Source of the DNA: Neorhizobium galegae bv. officinalis
GTDB taxonomy: Bacteria; Pseudomonadota; Alphaproteobacteria; Rhizobiales; Rhizobiaceae
Length of the DNA stretch: 64,000 nt
Direction of reading: 5' to 3'
Assembly (NCBI GenBank): GCA_000985875.1
Contig: CCRI01000011.1
Coordinates: forward strand, 124,001-188,000
Made by a program: the position numbers and the translations under genes. Under the pieces are notes generated by a model. It made no database searches. It was not told where the DNA came from and saw nothing but the letters and a program-made list of their open reading frames with translations. Of this stretch, positions 8,849-17,994 are shown one piece after another. Numbering within the stretch: the stretch's first letter is position 1; every line of letters begins with the position of its first letter.

Positions 8849-10276
8849 ATGAGCAACCATTTGAAATTCTTCATCGACGGCGCCTGGGTCGAGCCGGCCA
8901 TCCCGGTCGCGCTGGACGTCATCGATCCCTCGACGGAAGAAGCCTATACGCGGATCGCCCTCGGCTCCAAGGCGGATGTGGACAAGGCGGTCGCAGCCGC
9001 CAAGGCGGCTTTCCCGGCTTTCTCGCAATGGTCGAAGGAGGAGCGGCTGGCGCTGCTCCGCCGGATTCTCGTCGAATACGAAAAGCGCTACGAGGACATC
9101 GCCCAAGCCGTATCACAGGAAATGGGTGCGCCGATCGGCTTTGCCCGGGACGCGCAGGCCGCCGCCGGGCAGGGGCATCTCAAGGCGACCATCGAGGCGT
9201 TCGAAGCCTACGAATTCACCGAGAGGCGCGGTACGACGACCATCGTGAAAGAGCCGATCGGCGTCTGCGCTCTGATCACGCCGTGGAACTGGCCGCTCAA
9301 CCAGATCGTCTGCAAGGTGGCGCCGGCGATCGCCGCCGGTTGCACCATGGTGTTGAAGCCCTCCGAAATCGCGCCGATCAGCGGCATCATCTTTGCTGAA
9401 GTGATGGAGGCGGCGGGTACCCCGAAAGGCGTCTTCAATCTTGTCAACGGCACCGGCCCGGACGTGGGCCAAGTGATGGCCGGCCATCCGGATGTCGACA
9501 TGGTGTCCTTCACCGGCTCGACCCGCGCCGGGGTGATCGTCGCCAAGACGGCCGCCGATACCGTGAAGCGGGTGGCGCAGGAACTCGGCGGCAAGTCGCC
9601 CAACATCATCCTGGCGGATGCAGAGTTCGAAAAGGCGGTGGCGGACGGCGTGACCGCCTGCTTTGCCAATTCCGGCCAGTCCTGCGACGCGCCGACCCGG
9701 ATGCTGGTGCCGGCCCGGCGTCACGACGAGGCACTTCAAGTTGCCAAGGCGGCGGCCGAGAACCTGAAGACCGGCGACCCGCGGGCCGACGGCATAGATC
9801 TCGGACCGGTGGTCAGCCAGACCCAGTTCGACAAGATCCAGCGCCTGATCGAGGCGGGCATTGCCGAAGGCGCGACGCTCGTCACCGGCGGCCCGGGCCG
9901 GCCGGGAAACCTCAATCGCGGCTATTATATCCGCCCGACCGTGTTCGGAAACGTCACCAACGACATGACCATCGCCCGCGAAGAGATCTTCGGGCCGGTC
10001 CTTTCGATCCTGCCTTACGAGACCGAGGAACAGGCAATCGAGATCGCCAACGACACGCCCTACGGGCTTGCCGCCTATGTCCAATCCGGCGACCTCCTCC
10101 ATGCTCGCAAGGTGGCGGCGCGGCTGCGCGCCGGCTCTGTGTTCATCAACTATCCCGAATGGGATCTCTTCGCGCCCTTCGGCGGCTTCAAGCAATCCGG
10201 CAACGGCCGCGAATATGCCGACTGGGCTATTCACGATTTTCTCGAAATCAAGGGTATCGTCGGTTATGGCATTTAA
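8849..10276 (+). CDS. NAD(P)-dependent aldehyde dehydrogenase family protein
   Basis: A 475-residue class I/II aldehyde dehydrogenase. Cofactor and active-site landmarks are TPWNWPLNQ, the VSFTGSTRAG loop, ELGGKSPNI with the general-base Glu, and the nucleophile in FANSGQSCDAPTRM. The C-terminal EEIFGPVLSI is canonical. The ATG at 8849 follows GGAGG at good spacing, so the longer upstream frame is discarded. The substrate cannot be read from sequence. It overlaps the RidA-family gene by 11 bases, so the two are one unit; the pairing suggests amine or amino-aldehyde catabolism. Confidence 0.88.
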   Translation: MSNHLKFFIDGAWVEPAIPVALDVIDPSTEEAYTRIALGSKADVDKAVAAAKAAFPAFSQWSKEERLALLRRILVEYEKRYEDIAQAVSQEMGAPIGFARDAQAAAGQGHLKATIEAFEAYEFTERRGTTTIVKEPIGVCALITPWNWPLNQIVCKVAPAIAAGCTMVLKPSEIAPISGIIFAEVMEAAGTPKGVFNLVNGTGPDVGQVMAGHPDVDMVSFTGSTRAGVIVAKTAADTVKRVAQELGGKSPNIILADAEFEKAVADGVTACFANSGQSCDAPTRMLVPARRHDEALQVAKAAAENLKTGDPRADGIDLGPVVSQTQFDKIQRLIEAGIAEGATLVTGGPGRPGNLNRGYYIRPTVFGNVTNDMTIAREEIFGPVLSILPYETEEQAIEIANDTPYGLAAYVQSGDLLHARKVAARLRAGSVFINYPEWDLFAPFGGFKQSGNGREYADWAIHDFLEIKGIVGYGI

Positions 10277-10673
10277 GACCTTCAATCCGCCTTCCGTCCG
10301 CAAGCCGTTCGGCGGCTACAATCACGGCCTGCTGGTGCCGCCGGGCGCAAGCCTGCTGGTCACATCCGGCCAGCTCGGCATTTCTCCCGAAGACAGGATT
10401 CCGCCGGACGTGGCAGGTCAGGCCGAACTCTGCTTCAAGGCGATCGGTGCGATCCTCGAAGAGGCGGGCATGACCTACGCGGACGTCATCCGCATTTCCG
10501 GCTTCGTGACCAGCCGCGAGGATTTTCCCGCCTACATGGCGGTGCGGGACCGCTATACGCTCGATCCGAAACCGGTCTCCACCCTGATCGTCGTCGGTGG
10601 CTTCACCCGTGCCGAATTCCTGGTCGAAGTCGAGGTGACGGCGGCGAAGGTGTTTTCAAGCAACGCCCAATAG
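10266..10673 (+). CDS. RidA/YjgF-family protein
   Basis: A 135-residue protein of the RidA (YjgF/YER057c/UK114) superfamily. GASLLVTSGQLGI near residue 35 and the C-terminal FLVEVEVTAAKV match the trimeric fold. Members hydrolyse reactive enamine/imine intermediates or act in specific catabolic steps. The start lies inside the aldehyde dehydrogenase gene (11-base overlap in another frame), pointing to coupled translation and to a role in the same pathway. Confidence 0.82.
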   Translation: MAFKTFNPPSVRKPFGGYNHGLLVPPGASLLVTSGQLGISPEDRIPPDVAGQAELCFKAIGAILEEAGMTYADVIRISGFVTSREDFPAYMAVRDRYTLDPKPVSTLIVVGGFTRAEFLVEVEVTAAKVFSSNAQ

Positions 10674-10683
10674 AGATACCTCT

Positions 10684-10714
10684 TGCGGGCGAAGTGCATC
10701 GCGGACGGCCCGCA
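10684..10714 (+). terminator. Possible terminator stem after the RidA gene
   Basis: TGCGGGC (10684-10690) and GCCCGCA (10708-10714) form a perfect seven-base stem with a 17-base loop, 10 bases after the RidA stop. No T run follows directly, so termination is uncertain. Confidence 0.35.
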
Positions 10715-10863
10715 CATATTCAGTCTTTGTTGATCACGTATTGTCTTGTGGCGGCAATGGCTGGCGCAATTGTGATTTTATGACGAATACAGCCCTCGAT
10801 TTTAAATATTCCTTGAGTTGAATGGGGTATTGCTTGCTCCAGGGTTTTTATTGGGGGTTTTCT

Positions 10864-11292
10864 ATGCGTCGTATCGTAATGGGAGCCATGGCGCTCTTCT
10901 GTGCGCAATTTCTCGCACCCGCTGCTTTTTCTGCAAGTCTTGTTGCCAGTGTCAGCCTGTCGTCGCAGACCATGACCGTCGAGCAGGATGGCGTTGTGGT
11001 TTACGAATGGAAGGTTTCGACCGCGCGTCCGGGCTATTCGACGCCGACCGGGAACTGGGGCGCCAAATGGCTGTCCAGGGACCATCGTTCGCGCAAATAC
11101 GACAATGCGCCGATGCCCTATGCGGTGTTCTACAACGGCGGTTATGCCGTCCATGCGACCTTCGAGACGAAACGTCTCGGCCGGCCAGCCTCGCATGGCT
11201 GCATCCGGCTGCATCCGGAAAATGCAGCGACATTCTTCTCGCTCGCCAGCCGGCACGGGGTATCGAACACTCGCATCGTCGTCAGCCGCTAG
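10864..11292 (+). CDS. L,D-transpeptidase (YkuD domain)
   Basis: A 142-residue exported protein: a signal peptide through about residue 24, then a compact YkuD domain. The catalytic motif is complete, with His97 in AVHAT and SHGCIRLHPE with the nucleophile Cys113. Such enzymes form 3-3 crosslinks in peptidoglycan or attach outer-membrane proteins to it. The ATG at 10864 gives a normal signal peptide; an in-frame ATG at 10822 would add 14 residues. A lytic-transglycosylase-like lipoprotein gene converges just downstream. Confidence 0.87.
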   Translation: MRRIVMGAMALFCAQFLAPAAFSASLVASVSLSSQTMTVEQDGVVVYEWKVSTARPGYSTPTGNWGAKWLSRDHRSRKYDNAPMPYAVFYNGGYAVHATFETKRLGRPASHGCIRLHPENAATFFSLASRHGVSNTRIVVSR

Positions 11293-11299
11293 GTTTCGC

Positions 11300-11875
11300 T
11301 CAATAGCCGCAGCTTCTCAGCTGCGCTTCGTATTTGGCGGCCATGCCGGCGGATTTCTGGGCGGTCTGCTTGACACCGTTGCCGAACTGGCCGCGCGCGT
11401 AGCCGGCCTGGCCGGTGTAGTAGGCGAGGTAGAGGTTGTAGCTGTCGGTGAGCGGAATGCCGTTCTTGAGATGGCTCTGGTTGTGATACCAGCCGACGAA
11501 ATGGACGGCATCGCCGAAATCCGTGCGGCTGGCGCTCCAGCGGCCGGTATCCTTCCTGTAGCTCAGCCAGGTGCCGTCGAGCGCCTGGGCGTAGCCATAG
11601 GCCGTCGAGGCGCGGGTCCACGGGATGAAGCCGAGCAGCTTGGTGCGCGGCGGCCGGGCATAGGGCTGGAAGCCGGATTCCACGTATATCGTCGCCATCA
11701 GGATCGGTACCGGCACGCCGAATTCCCGCTCGGCCTTCTTGGCGTCACGCGCCCAGTTGTTGAACAGCCCGTCGCGCTGCTCGAAGATCGCACAGGCGTT
11801 GGTGACGCGGCTCGGCGCAGATGCGCAGGCAGACAGGGACAGCGTCAGGAGGGCGATGAAAAACGCAATACGCAT
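11300..11875 (-). CDS. Lytic-transglycosylase-like (SLT) lipoprotein
   Basis: A 191-residue lipoprotein with lipobox LSAC (Cys17) after a hydrophobic signal. The domain has ATIYVESGFQPYARP, where Glu66 fits the SLT catalytic acid, and later AYGYAQALDGTW, the lysozyme-like substrate groove. It is predicted to sit in the outer membrane and cleave peptidoglycan. It converges with the L,D-transpeptidase gene (stops 7 bases apart), placing two wall-modifying enzymes together. Confidence 0.78.
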   Translation of the reverse strand: MRIAFFIALLTLSLSACASAPSRVTNACAIFEQRDGLFNNWARDAKKAEREFGVPVPILMATIYVESGFQPYARPPRTKLLGFIPWTRASTAYGYAQALDGTWLSYRKDTGRWSASRTDFGDAVHFVGWYHNQSHLKNGIPLTDSYNLYLAYYTGQAGYARGQFGNGVKQTAQKSAGMAAKYEAQLRSCGY

Positions 11876-11929
11876 CGCTTAATCTCTCGGTTTCCAGAGA
11901 TTAATAACCGGTAAAATTTAAGGAAAAGT

Positions 11930-13132
11930 TTAATGGTCGGGATGAGATGTCGGTGGCGCTAAATAAGCGCGCCCGGCAAACAGGTTTCTGACGATGACGC
12001 CGAGCGCGGTCGCGGCCGCGATGCCTTCCAGACCGAGCCCGATTGCCGGCGCGACGAGCGTCAGGGCGGCAAACACAACGAGCGTGTAACGCGCCGGGCC
12101 GATGCAGACATAACGGTCGCGCACGAACCACAGGCTCGCCAGATAGATCGCCACCGGGATCGCCACTGCGTAGTCGCCGACGAGGATGGAGACTTCGGAA
12201 TGGTGGGTGATGATATCGACGAGCACGGCAAAACCGGCACCGACCGCAGCACCCGAGGTGAAGATGAAGAAATGGCCGTAACCCCAGAGAAGCGAACGTC
12301 TGAGGTGATGGCTGTTGAGTTGTTCCTCGCGGGCGAAATAGACCCACCAGAGCGAAAAGACGATGACCAGCGCGGAAAGCGCGGTGTGGACGAGCATGAT
12401 GTTAACCTCGCCGGCGAACTGGCGAAGCGCCATTGATCCCGCAAGCAGGGTCTCGCCGAGCACGATGATGTTGAGCAGGCCGTAACGTTCGACGATGTGG
12501 TGACGATGCCACGGCGTGTTGGCGCTCAGCCTTTCCGCGACGGCCGGCACGGCAAGTTCAAGAGCCACGCCGAGCGCCCAGAGGAGATACGACAGGCCGA
12601 AGGTGATGGGTTGCAGGAAGAGAAAGCTCAGCCAGAGGAGCTGGACGAGGAAGATGCCGATCGCATAACCGAGCGCGGTCGGGCGGCAGGCCGGGCCGTG
12701 ATAGGCGGCCCGCAGCCACAGGATGATCATGGCGATGCGCATCACGGCGTAACCGTAGATCACCAGCGTGAAATCCGGCGCTTCCGTAAAGAGTGCCGGA
12801 ATGCCGGCGGCAATCGTCAGCGAGCCGCCCATCAATACCATGGTCAGCAGCCGATAGACGACGTCGTCATTGTCATAGGCAGACGAGAACCAGGTGAAGT
12901 TCATCCAGGCCCACCAGATGGCGAAGAAGGCCATGATGAAGGTCATCACCCCCTGCGCCGCATGGTTTTCGGCAATCGCGTGGTGCAGCCCGGCCGCGGC
13001 GGAAGCGATCGCGATCACCGAAACGAGATCGAACAGAAGTTCGAGCGGGGTCGCGACCCGGTGATGCTCGTCCGGATTGCGGGGATGCAGAGGACGCAGG
13101 ATACTCGCGAGTGGTGAAACCTGGTTCGTCAT
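11930..13132 (-). CDS. Low-temperature-requirement A (LtrA) family membrane protein
   Basis: A 400-residue polytopic membrane protein. TPLELLFDLVSVIAI near residue 30 is the LtrA family hallmark, followed by about ten hydrophobic segments and FAIWWAWMNFTWF. The biochemical role is unknown; the name comes from a Listeria cold-growth phenotype. The ATG at 13132 (MTNQVSPL) is preferred over a longer in-frame start at 13183, because the extra residues are basic and not membrane-like. Confidence 0.82.
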   Translation of the reverse strand: MTNQVSPLASILRPLHPRNPDEHHRVATPLELLFDLVSVIAIASAAAGLHHAIAENHAAQGVMTFIMAFFAIWWAWMNFTWFSSAYDNDDVVYRLLTMVLMGGSLTIAAGIPALFTEAPDFTLVIYGYAVMRIAMIILWLRAAYHGPACRPTALGYAIGIFLVQLLWLSFLFLQPITFGLSYLLWALGVALELAVPAVAERLSANTPWHRHHIVERYGLLNIIVLGETLLAGSMALRQFAGEVNIMLVHTALSALVIVFSLWWVYFAREEQLNSHHLRRSLLWGYGHFFIFTSGAAVGAGFAVLVDIITHHSEVSILVGDYAVAIPVAIYLASLWFVRDRYVCIGPARYTLVVFAALTLVAPAIGLGLEGIAAATALGVIVRNLFAGRAYLAPPTSHPDH

Positions 13133-13240
13133 CGTCTGTCTGCCCCTGAACATGAAGATTCGCGATCGAGGAAAATAGCGCAAAAAAGCGTGTTCAAGTA
13201 AAGAGTGGCGGGGCGATATGGCGATGATTAAGAGCGTAGG

Positions 13241-13861
13241 ATGCGTGAGATTCTTGAGACGGAAAGGCTGACCTTAAGGGAGATCACCAAAGCCGATCTG
13301 CCGATATTGTTTGGCATCTTCGGCGATGTGCAGAGCATGCGTTTCTACCCCCGCGCCAAGACTTTCGAAGAAACGGAAGCGTGGTTCGAGAAGCTGGCCT
13401 TCCGGAGTTACAAGGAACAAGGTTTCGGTCTCTGGGGCATCGTCGAGAAGGCGACCGGCGAGCTGATCGGCGATTGCGGCCTTACCCTTCAGCCGACGCC
13501 CAACGGCGTGGAGCCGGAGATCGGCTATCATCTCCGGCACGAATGGCTCGGTCGTGGTTATGCCGCCGAGGCAGCTGCCGCCTGCCGTGATTTCGGTCTC
13601 GCCAGCCTCGGTTTCGAACGGATCGTCTCGATCGTAAGCCCGGAAAATGTTCCGTCGCTCCGGGTTGCGGCGAGGATCCATCAGCGATGGGAAACCTACC
13701 GGACGGTGACGTCGGCAGGGGCGGAGGTAGATCGGTTTCTGTTCATATCGGACCGCAATGCCGGTGAGCCGGTCGGTCCCATGTCGAACGCAGAGACCCG
13801 TGCCGCCATGGCGGAGGCAGACGCTTTGCTGTTGATGCGCCGCCGCGAAACGGAAAGCTAG
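13241..13861 (+). CDS. GNAT N-acetyltransferase, RimJ/RimL type
   Basis: A 206-residue acetyltransferase. ETERLTLREITKADL opens the domain, HEWLGRGYAAEA holds the acetyl-CoA pyrophosphate loop (R/Q-x-x-G-x-G/A), and SPENVPSLRVAARI is the usual RimJ/L-type C-terminal segment. After it the sequence departs from the family and carries about 45 extra residues. The substrate is unknown. Its stop overlaps the convergent reductase gene by four bases. Confidence 0.78.
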   Translation: MREILETERLTLREITKADLPILFGIFGDVQSMRFYPRAKTFEETEAWFEKLAFRSYKEQGFGLWGIVEKATGELIGDCGLTLQPTPNGVEPEIGYHLRHEWLGRGYAAEAAAACRDFGLASLGFERIVSIVSPENVPSLRVAARIHQRWETYRTVTSAGAEVDRFLFISDRNAGEPVGPMSNAETRAAMAEADALLLMRRRETES

Positions 13862-14436
13862 AACCGCTCCATCTCTCGCTTCACCTTGTCCAGAAACGCC
13901 GCACGTGTCTGCGGCGTGCAGTTGTTCATGTCGTAATGGGCGAGAAACGTCACCGGACGGGCTGGGTTGGTCTGTACCCGCAGCACGCGCTTCGACAGCT
14001 TTCTCGGCGGGTCGCCGGCGAGGAAGGCGCGCCAGCGGGTGGCGCCGTAGGTGGTGACTACCGCCACCTTGTCGATATGCAGCTTTCGCGTCAGCTTGCC
14101 GTCCTTCAGTTCGAAGGTGATGCCCGGCAGCCAGACGCGGTCGAAATAGCCTTTCAGCATGGCCGGCCAGCCGAAATTCCAGACCGGCGTGACGATCACC
14201 AGTCCCTCGGCTGCCTGCAGCCGGTCGACATAGGGTTTCACCAGCGACAGGTTGTTCGGGTAGTCGTGATAGATCATCCGGTCATGACGCGACATGACCG
14301 GATCGAAACCTTCGGCATAGAGGTTGCAGTCATCCACCTCGTGCCCGGCTTTCAGTAGGCTTTCGCGGGCCTGCCTATGCAGGGCGGCGCCATAACTTTC
14401 CTCGACCGGATGCGAATGGACGAGCAGGACACGCAT
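13858..14436 (-). CDS. NAD(P)H-dependent FMN oxidoreductase (flavodoxin-fold quinone reductase)
   Basis: A 192-residue protein of the NQO/MdaB flavodoxin-like family. It begins MRVLLVHSHP, and TPVWNFGWPAMLKGYFDRVW is the typical FMN and dimer contact region. It overlaps the upstream FAD oxidase gene by the ATGA junction and so is the last gene of the ABC-importer operon that starts at 19930. It may recycle an electron acceptor or reduce a pathway intermediate; this is inferred from position only. Confidence 0.8.
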   Translation of the reverse strand: MRVLLVHSHPVEESYGAALHRQARESLLKAGHEVDDCNLYAEGFDPVMSRHDRMIYHDYPNNLSLVKPYVDRLQAAEGLVIVTPVWNFGWPAMLKGYFDRVWLPGITFELKDGKLTRKLHIDKVAVVTTYGATRWRAFLAGDPPRKLSKRVLRVQTNPARPVTFLAHYDMNNCTPQTRAAFLDKVKREMERF

Positions 14437-15848
14437 CAGCCACCTGCTGCGGCAAGGCCCGGAAAGAGGTAGTTCTTGCCGGCGGAAAAATCGAAATCGG
14501 GATTGTCCCAGGCGATCATCTTGCCGGGGTTGAGCAGCCCCTTCGGATCGGTCTCCTTCTTGAATGCGAGTTGGACCACGTCCGTCTGCTTCATGCCGCC
14601 TTCTTCCAGCGTGTAGCGGTGCGGGTTGAAGATCGGGCAGCCGTTGTCGCGGTGGATCTGCATGATCTCCTCCAGCCGCTCCCTGGTCGTGTAGCGCACC
14701 AGCGGCAGGCCGGAGCACTGCATGCGTCCGTCGAACTTGATGAATTCCAGATGGCCCGGCACTTCGTCGCCGAAGAGTTTCGTCATCTTCTCGACCTTGG
14801 CGACGTGGTCCGGCCCCGGATACTGGACTTGAAGATAGGTGAAGCCGGGATCGACTTTCAGGGCGCGCAGGGTCGTGTGGTTCCAGGCAAGCTCATAGGC
14901 ATGCGGGATGCCCTTCATGCTCTCCACCTTGTCGGAGCGGAACAGGATTTCGCCCTTCTGGCGCTCGGCAAAGGCGGTGAAGGCATCCATCGAATGCGGC
15001 GCTACCATCAGCACGACGATCGACTGATTTCGGTCGCGCAGGAACGGCTTGTGGCGCGGGAAATAGTCGTAGGGGATGGGTGCCGCGATCGGAGCGATTT
15101 CCTTGATCAGCAGGCCGTTCTTGTGGGCCAGCGCATCGCCGAAGCGCACCGCATCCATGAAGTCGTCGTAGCCGACCAGTACGTCCACCCAGTCATAGGC
15201 GGGTGCGAGGGGCATCTCGACCTCGACGATGATGCCGTTGGTGCCATAGGCGTGGGTGACCTTCTGCAGGTCCCAGGCGGTCAGGTCGAGCACACGGGGC
15301 TCGGCTTCCATGGTGACGACGCGCAGGCGCAGGATGTTGCCGAGGTCGCGCAGGCCGCCCCAGTGGATCGAGCCGACGCCGCCGGAGCCGCCGGCGACGA
15401 AGCCGCCAATCGTCGCCGTCTGGGCGGTCGAGGGGTGGAAGCGCAGTTCCTGGCCGGAATGGGCCCTGGTCTGGCGGTCGAGTTCGGCAATCACGATGCC
15501 GGGCTCGGCGATGACGCGGCCCGGATGGATTTCCTTGACCTTGTTCATGTTGATGAGGTTGAGCACGATGCCGCCGGAGAGCGGCATGGCCTGGCCGTAA
15601 TTGCCGGTGCCGGCGCCGCGCGGGGTGACCGGTACGCCATGGGCATAGGCGACCTTCAGCACCCGGATCACCTCTTCCTCGCTTTTCGGCGAGACGACGA
15701 GATCGGCGGTGACGCTCTCGAGCTCTTCCTTCAGAATCGGCGAGTACCAGTAGAAATCGCGGCTCTTCTGGCGCACCAGCGCCGGATTGTCCTCGATTGC
15801 GAGGCCCTCGAGTTCTTTCTTGATCTGTGCGTAATCCGGCATGTTCAC
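14436..15848 (-). CDS. FAD-binding oxidase/dehydrogenase (GlcD/D-lactate dehydrogenase superfamily)
   Basis: A 470-residue flavoprotein of the VAO/PCMH superfamily. FAD-binding type-4 landmarks are VSPKSEEEVIRVLKVA and PRGAGTGNYGQ near residue 77, then STAQTATIGGFVAGGSGG. The C-terminus carries NPHRYTLEEGG and LLNPGKMI, as in glycolate and D-lactate dehydrogenases. The substrate is probably a hydroxy acid or related catabolite. It overlaps the genes on both sides by four bases, so it is translated with the amidohydrolase and the flavodoxin-fold reductase. Confidence 0.8.
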   Translation of the reverse strand: MNMPDYAQIKKELEGLAIEDNPALVRQKSRDFYWYSPILKEELESVTADLVVSPKSEEEVIRVLKVAYAHGVPVTPRGAGTGNYGQAMPLSGGIVLNLINMNKVKEIHPGRVIAEPGIVIAELDRQTRAHSGQELRFHPSTAQTATIGGFVAGGSGGVGSIHWGGLRDLGNILRLRVVTMEAEPRVLDLTAWDLQKVTHAYGTNGIIVEVEMPLAPAYDWVDVLVGYDDFMDAVRFGDALAHKNGLLIKEIAPIAAPIPYDYFPRHKPFLRDRNQSIVVLMVAPHSMDAFTAFAERQKGEILFRSDKVESMKGIPHAYELAWNHTTLRALKVDPGFTYLQVQYPGPDHVAKVEKMTKLFGDEVPGHLEFIKFDGRMQCSGLPLVRYTTRERLEEIMQIHRDNGCPIFNPHRYTLEEGGMKQTDVVQLAFKKETDPKGLLNPGKMIAWDNPDFDFSAGKNYLFPGLAAAGG

Positions 15849-17155
15849 TTGTCCAAAATCGGGTCCAGGTCACGGTAATCCGGCAGGCGACGGTCGATGC
15901 CCATGCCATTCCGCATCACGATGCGGTCGGCCTGCGGACGGGAAAGGAATTCACTCCAGCGGCGCGCGCTGAAGAGCACGAGGTCGGCGGGACCACCTTC
16001 GGCAATAACGCCGATATCCGGCCGCCCAAGGATTTCGGCGGGCGTCGAGGTGACGACGCGGGCGGATGTGTCGAGCGGGTGATCGAGATGCAGGATGCGG
16101 ACAGCCTCGCGGAAAACCTCGACCGGATCCATGTCGCCATAGGCGTAGAACGGATCGCGGGTATTGTCGGAGGAGACGGCGGTTTTCACGCCGGCGGCTG
16201 TCAGTTCGTGGAACAGCGTCACGCCGCGCCAGCGGGGGGTGCGGCCGGCATGGCGGTCCTGGAGGTACATGTTGCACATCGGCAGGGAGACTACCGAGAT
16301 TTCAGCCTTGGCGACCTTGTCGATGACGCGCCTTGCGGTCTCGTCGTCCTGCCTTGCCAGCGAGCAGCAATGGCCGACGGTGACCGAACCTTCGAAGCGG
16401 TTGCGGATTTTCGCCTCGGCGATCTGTTCCAGGGTGAGGACCTGTTTGTCTTCCGTCTCGTCGACATGCAGGTCGATATCGAGGCCGTTGTCGGCCGCTG
16501 CCTTGAAGAGGGTATCGAGGATACGCTCGAAATCCGGCAGGATGCGGGTAGCGCCGCCCAGCAGCCCGCCATAACGCTTCGTCGTCGCAACGATGCCGCC
16601 GAAAACGCCTTCGTCGAGCGCGCATTCGAGCGGCAGCAGGGCGACCGCCTGGAGCGCGATACGGTCCTTCCATTCCGAGCGGAGTTCGTCGAAGAGCGGG
16701 AAGGAGATGTCCGGCTGCGGCGGAATGCTGTCGAGATGGGTGCGGATCAGTTTCGTGCCGTAGGCATAGGCGCTTTTCAGCGAAAACTCGAAGCGGGCGC
16801 GGATGTCCTCAGCCGACCAGTTGGCGATCCGATCCTCGCGCACATTCATCAGCGCGCCCTCGAACGTGCCGTCCGGGTTGGGGCGGCGGTCCCAGAAATG
16901 CCCCTTGTCGAGATGCGTATGCATGTCCGCGAAACAGGGCCAGATCATGCCGCCGCGCATATCCGCAATCGTCAGATCGGCGGGCGCCGAGCCTTTCGGC
17001 AGGATTGCCTCGATCTTCCCGTCCGCGATGACGAGATCGGCCTCCATGAGGCCGTCCTTCGCGGCAGCCGGCAGGCCCTTGACGAGGACGGCCGGCAGCG
17101 TCGCATTGGTGAGCGCGAAACGGCGGGCGTCGGGGAGCGTCATGAAGGCAGTCAT
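15845..17155 (-). CDS. Cytosine-deaminase-like amidohydrolase
   Basis: A 436-residue metal-dependent amidohydrolase. Metal ligands appear in HTHLDKG (His79, His81), DLHVDET, TVGHCC and SSDNTRDPFYAYGD, the pattern of CodA-type cytosine deaminases. Relatives also act on creatinine, isoguanine and other cyclic amidines, so cytosine is not assured. The gene shares one base with the upstream permease gene and four with the FAD oxidase gene. The cluster suggests an imported N-heterocycle that is deaminated or ring-opened. Confidence 0.8.
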   Translation of the reverse strand: MTAFMTLPDARRFALTNATLPAVLVKGLPAAAKDGLMEADLVIADGKIEAILPKGSAPADLTIADMRGGMIWPCFADMHTHLDKGHFWDRRPNPDGTFEGALMNVREDRIANWSAEDIRARFEFSLKSAYAYGTKLIRTHLDSIPPQPDISFPLFDELRSEWKDRIALQAVALLPLECALDEGVFGGIVATTKRYGGLLGGATRILPDFERILDTLFKAAADNGLDIDLHVDETEDKQVLTLEQIAEAKIRNRFEGSVTVGHCCSLARQDDETARRVIDKVAKAEISVVSLPMCNMYLQDRHAGRTPRWRGVTLFHELTAAGVKTAVSSDNTRDPFYAYGDMDPVEVFREAVRILHLDHPLDTSARVVTSTPAEILGRPDIGVIAEGGPADLVLFSARRWSEFLSRPQADRIVMRNGMGIDRRLPDYRDLDPILDK

Positions 17156-17994
17156 CAGTTTTCTCTTTTCAGGCTGCTTTCATGCCAGCGATGCAGGAAA
17201 AACCACGAGATGAAGGAGGTGATCGCAAAAATCACCACGCCGAGCAAGGAGAGCAGGATCAATGCCGCGAACAGACGCGGAATGTTGAGGCGATACTGGG
17301 ATTCGAGCAGCCGGAAGGCAAGGCCGGAACCTGCGCCCGCCGAGCCTGCCGCGAATTCCGCAACAACGGCCGCGATCAGTGCCAGGCCGCCGCCGATCCT
17401 CAGGCCCGTCATGAAATAGGGGAGCGAGGAGGGGAGTTTGAGGTAGAGCAGCGTCTGCCAGCGGGAGGCACCGTAGAGATCGAAAAGGTTGAGCAGGTTG
17501 TGATCGACGCTCTTCAGGCCCTGGACCATGTTCGACAGGATCGGGAAGAAAGCGACGAGGAAGGCGCAGATCAAGAGCGCCACCTGGGTGGTCGGCGCAT
17601 AGATCAGGATCAGCGGCGCGATCGCCACGATCGGCGTCACCTGCAGGATGACCGTGATCGGATAGAAGGCGGTCTCGATCCATTTCGACTGGATCAGAAA
17701 GACGGCGATGCCGACGCCGCCGATCAGCGCCAGTGCGAGCGCCTGCATGGTGATCTGCGTCGTCACCCACAGGGCTGGCGAGAGCGTGCCCCAGTCGTTG
17801 TAGAGCGAGTTCGCGACCGCCAGCGGCCCCGGCAGGATGTATTGGGGAATGCTGTTGACGGTGATGATGAACTGCCAGAGGAGGACGAGGCAGACCACCA
17901 CGCAGATCGGGACGAGGGTGCGCAGCAGCGTATCGCGGTTGCGGCTGAGGAAGCCCGGCTTCGGCGGCACGAGGGCGGTATCGGTGTCGGCCAT
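17155..17994 (-). CDS. ABC transporter permease, NitT/TauT type
   Basis: A 279-residue inner-membrane permease with about six hydrophobic segments, of the BPD_transp_1 family. LQVTPIVAIAPLILIY and the EAA-like loop LYGASRWQTLLYLKLPSSLPYF contact the ATPase and are typical for SsuC/ThiX-type permeases. It overlaps the ATPase gene by four bases and the amidohydrolase gene by one. Confidence 0.87.
   Translation of the reverse strand: MADTDTALVPPKPGFLSRNRDTLLRTLVPICVVVCLVLLWQFIITVNSIPQYILPGPLAVANSLYNDWGTLSPALWVTTQITMQALALALIGGVGIAVFLIQSKWIETAFYPITVILQVTPIVAIAPLILIYAPTTQVALLICAFLVAFFPILSNMVQGLKSVDHNLLNLFDLYGASRWQTLLYLKLPSSLPYFMTGLRIGGGLALIAAVVAEFAAGSAGAGSGLAFRLLESQYRLNIPRLFAALILLSLLGVVIFAITSFISWFFLHRWHESSLKREN

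Noticed and set aside
15827-17419. 530-residue plus-strand frame across the deaminase and permease genes
   Set aside because: Shadow frame antisense to genes with metal-site and permease motifs.
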